Source: Alkalispirochaeta americana
Lineage (GTDB): Bacteria; Spirochaetota; Spirochaetia; DSM-27196; Alkalispirochaetaceae
Direction of reading: 5' to 3'
DNA length: 34,904 nt
Assembly: GCF_900156105.1 (NCBI RefSeq)
Contig: NZ_FTMS01000020.1
Span: 1-34,904 of the forward strand
Shown here: positions 33,344-34,904 of the stretch, one piece after another
Layout of the letters: every line of letters begins with the position of its first letter
How positions within the stretch are numbered: position 1 is the stretch's first letter
Program-made: the position numbers and the translations under genes
Notes under the pieces: model-generated
Database searches by the model: none
What the model was told of the DNA's origin: nothing
The model's input: the letters and a program-made list of their open reading frames with translations, nothing else

Positions 33344-34633
33344 GTGAATTTTAACAGGTCGTTGCGAAAGGCTGCATCGATGGTGCTGGTTTTGGTGGTG
33401 CCTCTGACCGTCGAGGCGCAGCTACGGGGCATGCTGCCAGAGGAAAACATGCATCATGTTTATGACGGCATGGTAATCGGTATCCCGGAGTACGGGATGG
33501 AGGCGCCGGGGTTGGTCGAGGTGTCGGATGAATTCTTTGAAAGGTATCTGGCCGATAACGGAAAAACGGGTTCCAGTTATGTCGATGACGGCGCGGCGAC
33601 CGTCAAGTATCACTACTGGGGGCAGATTGATCACTGGCAATTCGGTCACATCATTGTTCAGGAGCACGTCAGAATTAACGCACCAAGTTCCTCGCTATAT
33701 CTGCTGACTGTTGGTAGAGGCGGGCAGCTGATCAGTACCCGAAAACTGGCTTATCGTGAGCATATGATGGGACGGGCTATGACCCAGACAGCCACAATAA
33801 ATGATCACCACATTGAGCTTTATAGCCGGCGGGAAGAGGGGCCTGAGCCGCCGTACGATGTTAAGGAAGAGCATGAACTTCTGCAGGTTGATTTTCAGGG
33901 ACGGGTGAACGAGACCGAACCCGAGCTGTCGGCCTCGCCCGAGCGACTGGAGTTAAGTTCTGCTCTGGATCGTGATTTTATTGAGAGACATAATCTTTTT
34001 TCGGTCATACCGCGGATATCGATCATCGGCTGGTCAGAGGATGATAAGCTGGCCTGGATAGCCGGATTTTACGACCAGAATGTCGGGGCGGTTTTTTACA
34101 GCTGGTATCTGCAGGATCTGAAAAGCAACGAAATTATCTGGCATCATCGTGACGATGAAGATCAGGCGCTGGCTCATTCGGGCCGCTTGGCATCACTGGA
34201 GGCGGTCGGTTCGTTTGTTTTCGAAAAGTATTATGAGGACGCTATTGAACAGCACCGCGATGTGCTGCAAGAACACGGAATAGTCAGTCACACGGAACTG
34301 TCGGTACAGGACTTTCCCTACTATTTGTACGGTCGAATGGTTTTTAATGTGGCCGTTGACGTGCAGTACCATGAGCATCCCATGTTCGGAGTGGACGTTA
34401 TCGAAGAAGTCGATATGTTTTTGGAGGAGGGGGCTCCCGAAGTCAGCCGAAGGCAGAAATTTTTTAATGAGCAGTTCGAGATGGCGGCCTATCTGGCCGC
34501 CGAGCCGTTGGCTTATGTTAAGTCCCCCCATGATTCACGAACTTTGGCGGTGGTTACCGCCTGGGTGCGCCGCGCCTGGGAAGGACCGCCCAACGACCTG
34601 ATTCTGAAAATACATGGAGCGCATATTCAGTAG
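33344..34633 (+). CDS. Exported protein of unknown function
   Basis: 429 residues from GTG 33344 with GGGAG upstream. The N-terminus is a signal peptide (SMVLVLVVPLTVEA followed by Q), so the protein is exported. The rest has no membrane segment and is mixed alpha/beta (KYHYWGQIDHWQFGHIIVQE, FSVIPRISIIGWSEDDKLAW, YYLYGRMVFNVAVDVQYHEH). No known motif is seen. It lies alone after the sugar cassette; the next exported protein begins 27 bases after its stop. Possible partners and function unknown. Confidence 0.75.
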   Translation: MNFNRSLRKAASMVLVLVVPLTVEAQLRGMLPEENMHHVYDGMVIGIPEYGMEAPGLVEVSDEFFERYLADNGKTGSSYVDDGAATVKYHYWGQIDHWQFGHIIVQEHVRINAPSSSLYLLTVGRGGQLISTRKLAYREHMMGRAMTQTATINDHHIELYSRREEGPEPPYDVKEEHELLQVDFQGRVNETEPELSASPERLELSSALDRDFIERHNLFSVIPRISIIGWSEDDKLAWIAGFYDQNVGAVFYSWYLQDLKSNEIIWHHRDDEDQALAHSGRLASLEAVGSFVFEKYYEDAIEQHRDVLQEHGIVSHTELSVQDFPYYLYGRMVFNVAVDVQYHEHPMFGVDVIEEVDMFLEEGAPEVSRRQKFFNEQFEMAAYLAAEPLAYVKSPHDSRTLAVVTAWVRRAWEGPPNDLILKIHGAHIQ

Positions 34634-34660
34634 GGGCGGGCATTGGTCCGCCGTGCTGGC

Positions 34661-34904
34661 ATGGAAAAGAAATCCATTATGGTCGCTCTTGTATCGATCG
34701 TGGCACTGGTCGCCGCTGGAGGCAACGAAAGCGGACCATACCGAGGGCACCCTGTAGGAGGCCTCGCGGTACATAGGCAATTGGCCGAGTCGGAAGCCGC
34801 AGAAATAAAAGGTTCATCGTCGAATTCCGGGGAATGCGTGACGGATGCGAAGGAAGAAATATTCGTCGTCCCGGAAGCCATAGGCGACCCGTTTGATCAC
34901 CTTG
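34661..34904 (+). CDS. Second exported protein, partial (runs off the window)
   Basis: An open frame from ATG 34661 to the window end (81 complete codons, no stop). The start is EKKSIMVALVSIVALVAAGG, a signal peptide shape, then a Gly/Ser/Glu-rich segment. The Gly-Gly after Ala-Ala sits where a lipobox Cys might be expected, but there is none, so it is secreted rather than a lipoprotein, if real. A minus-strand frame across the same DNA lacks any family look. Confidence 0.5.
   Translation, partial: MEKKSIMVALVSIVALVAAGGNESGPYRGHPVGGLAVHRQLAESEAAEIKGSSSNSGECVTDAKEEIFVVPEAIGDPFDHL

Noticed and set aside
1-34904. A CRISPR array or cas genes
   Set aside because: The only regular repeats are the two protein-coding arrays; there are no spacers and no cas-like proteins.

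Overview
The window reads as the chromosome of a free-living spirochaete, most likely in the Spirochaeta/Alkalispirochaeta part of the phylum. The reasons are a spirochaete-type FlaB flagellin, a PUR-domain nucleic-acid-binding protein of the Borrelia BpuR type, an unusually short SMC, and a core block (ffh, rpsP, khpA, rimM, trmD, rplS, a solitary FlhB C-terminal domain, yraN, coaD, rpmF, acpP, rnc, CCA/poly(A) transferase) in an order I recognise from treponemes. The assignment rests on protein character only; no 16S gene is present.

Layout. (1) 1-2800 is decayed accessory DNA: a truncated IS transposase, two rhuM genes each preceded by a near-identical 244-bp IS end, and the first ~43 codons of a type I restriction subunit (hsdR) cut off at a 16-bp palindrome. 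(2) 3030-9119 holds a PUR-domain protein with a long tandem-repeat tail, RNase HII (convergent), SMC without a visible hinge domain, a small membrane protein and a proline-rich lipoprotein. (3) 9171-15887 is a tightly packed translation and protein-export operon behind a consensus promoter; it continues into a gene of unknown function, the FlhB-like domain, a degenerate HD-GYP protein, YraN and a small ORF. (4) 15827-20954 has a secreted HEAT-like protein, coaD, rpmF-acpP behind a second consensus promoter, rnc, the tRNA nucleotidyltransferase and flaB. (5) 21162-25863 has thiamine pyrophosphokinase overlapping a large conserved gene of unknown function, an SPFH-like membrane protein, a membrane protein and methionine aminopeptidase. 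(6) tRNA-Thr(TGT) with promoter and terminator at 25938-26107.

After the tRNA the sequence becomes visibly more AT-rich and the gene content turns accessory. 26141-32766 is a sugar cassette: a divergent AraC regulator, a solute-binding lipoprotein, two permeases, a 58-residue membrane protein and a GH112 galactosyl-N-acetylhexosamine (or related) phosphorylase. Together they would import a beta-galactosyl disaccharide (lacto-N-biose, galacto-N-biose or a relative) and split it with phosphate to galactose-1-phosphate in the cytoplasm. The transporter ATPase and the sugar-1-phosphate enzymes are not in the window. The window ends with two exported proteins of unknown function (the second runs off the edge).

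Most noteworthy: the hinge-less SMC; the GH112 cassette with its AraC half-site pair and tiny partner protein; the RhuM/IS duplication with an apparent ATT start; and the HD-GYP protein with several replaced catalytic positions.
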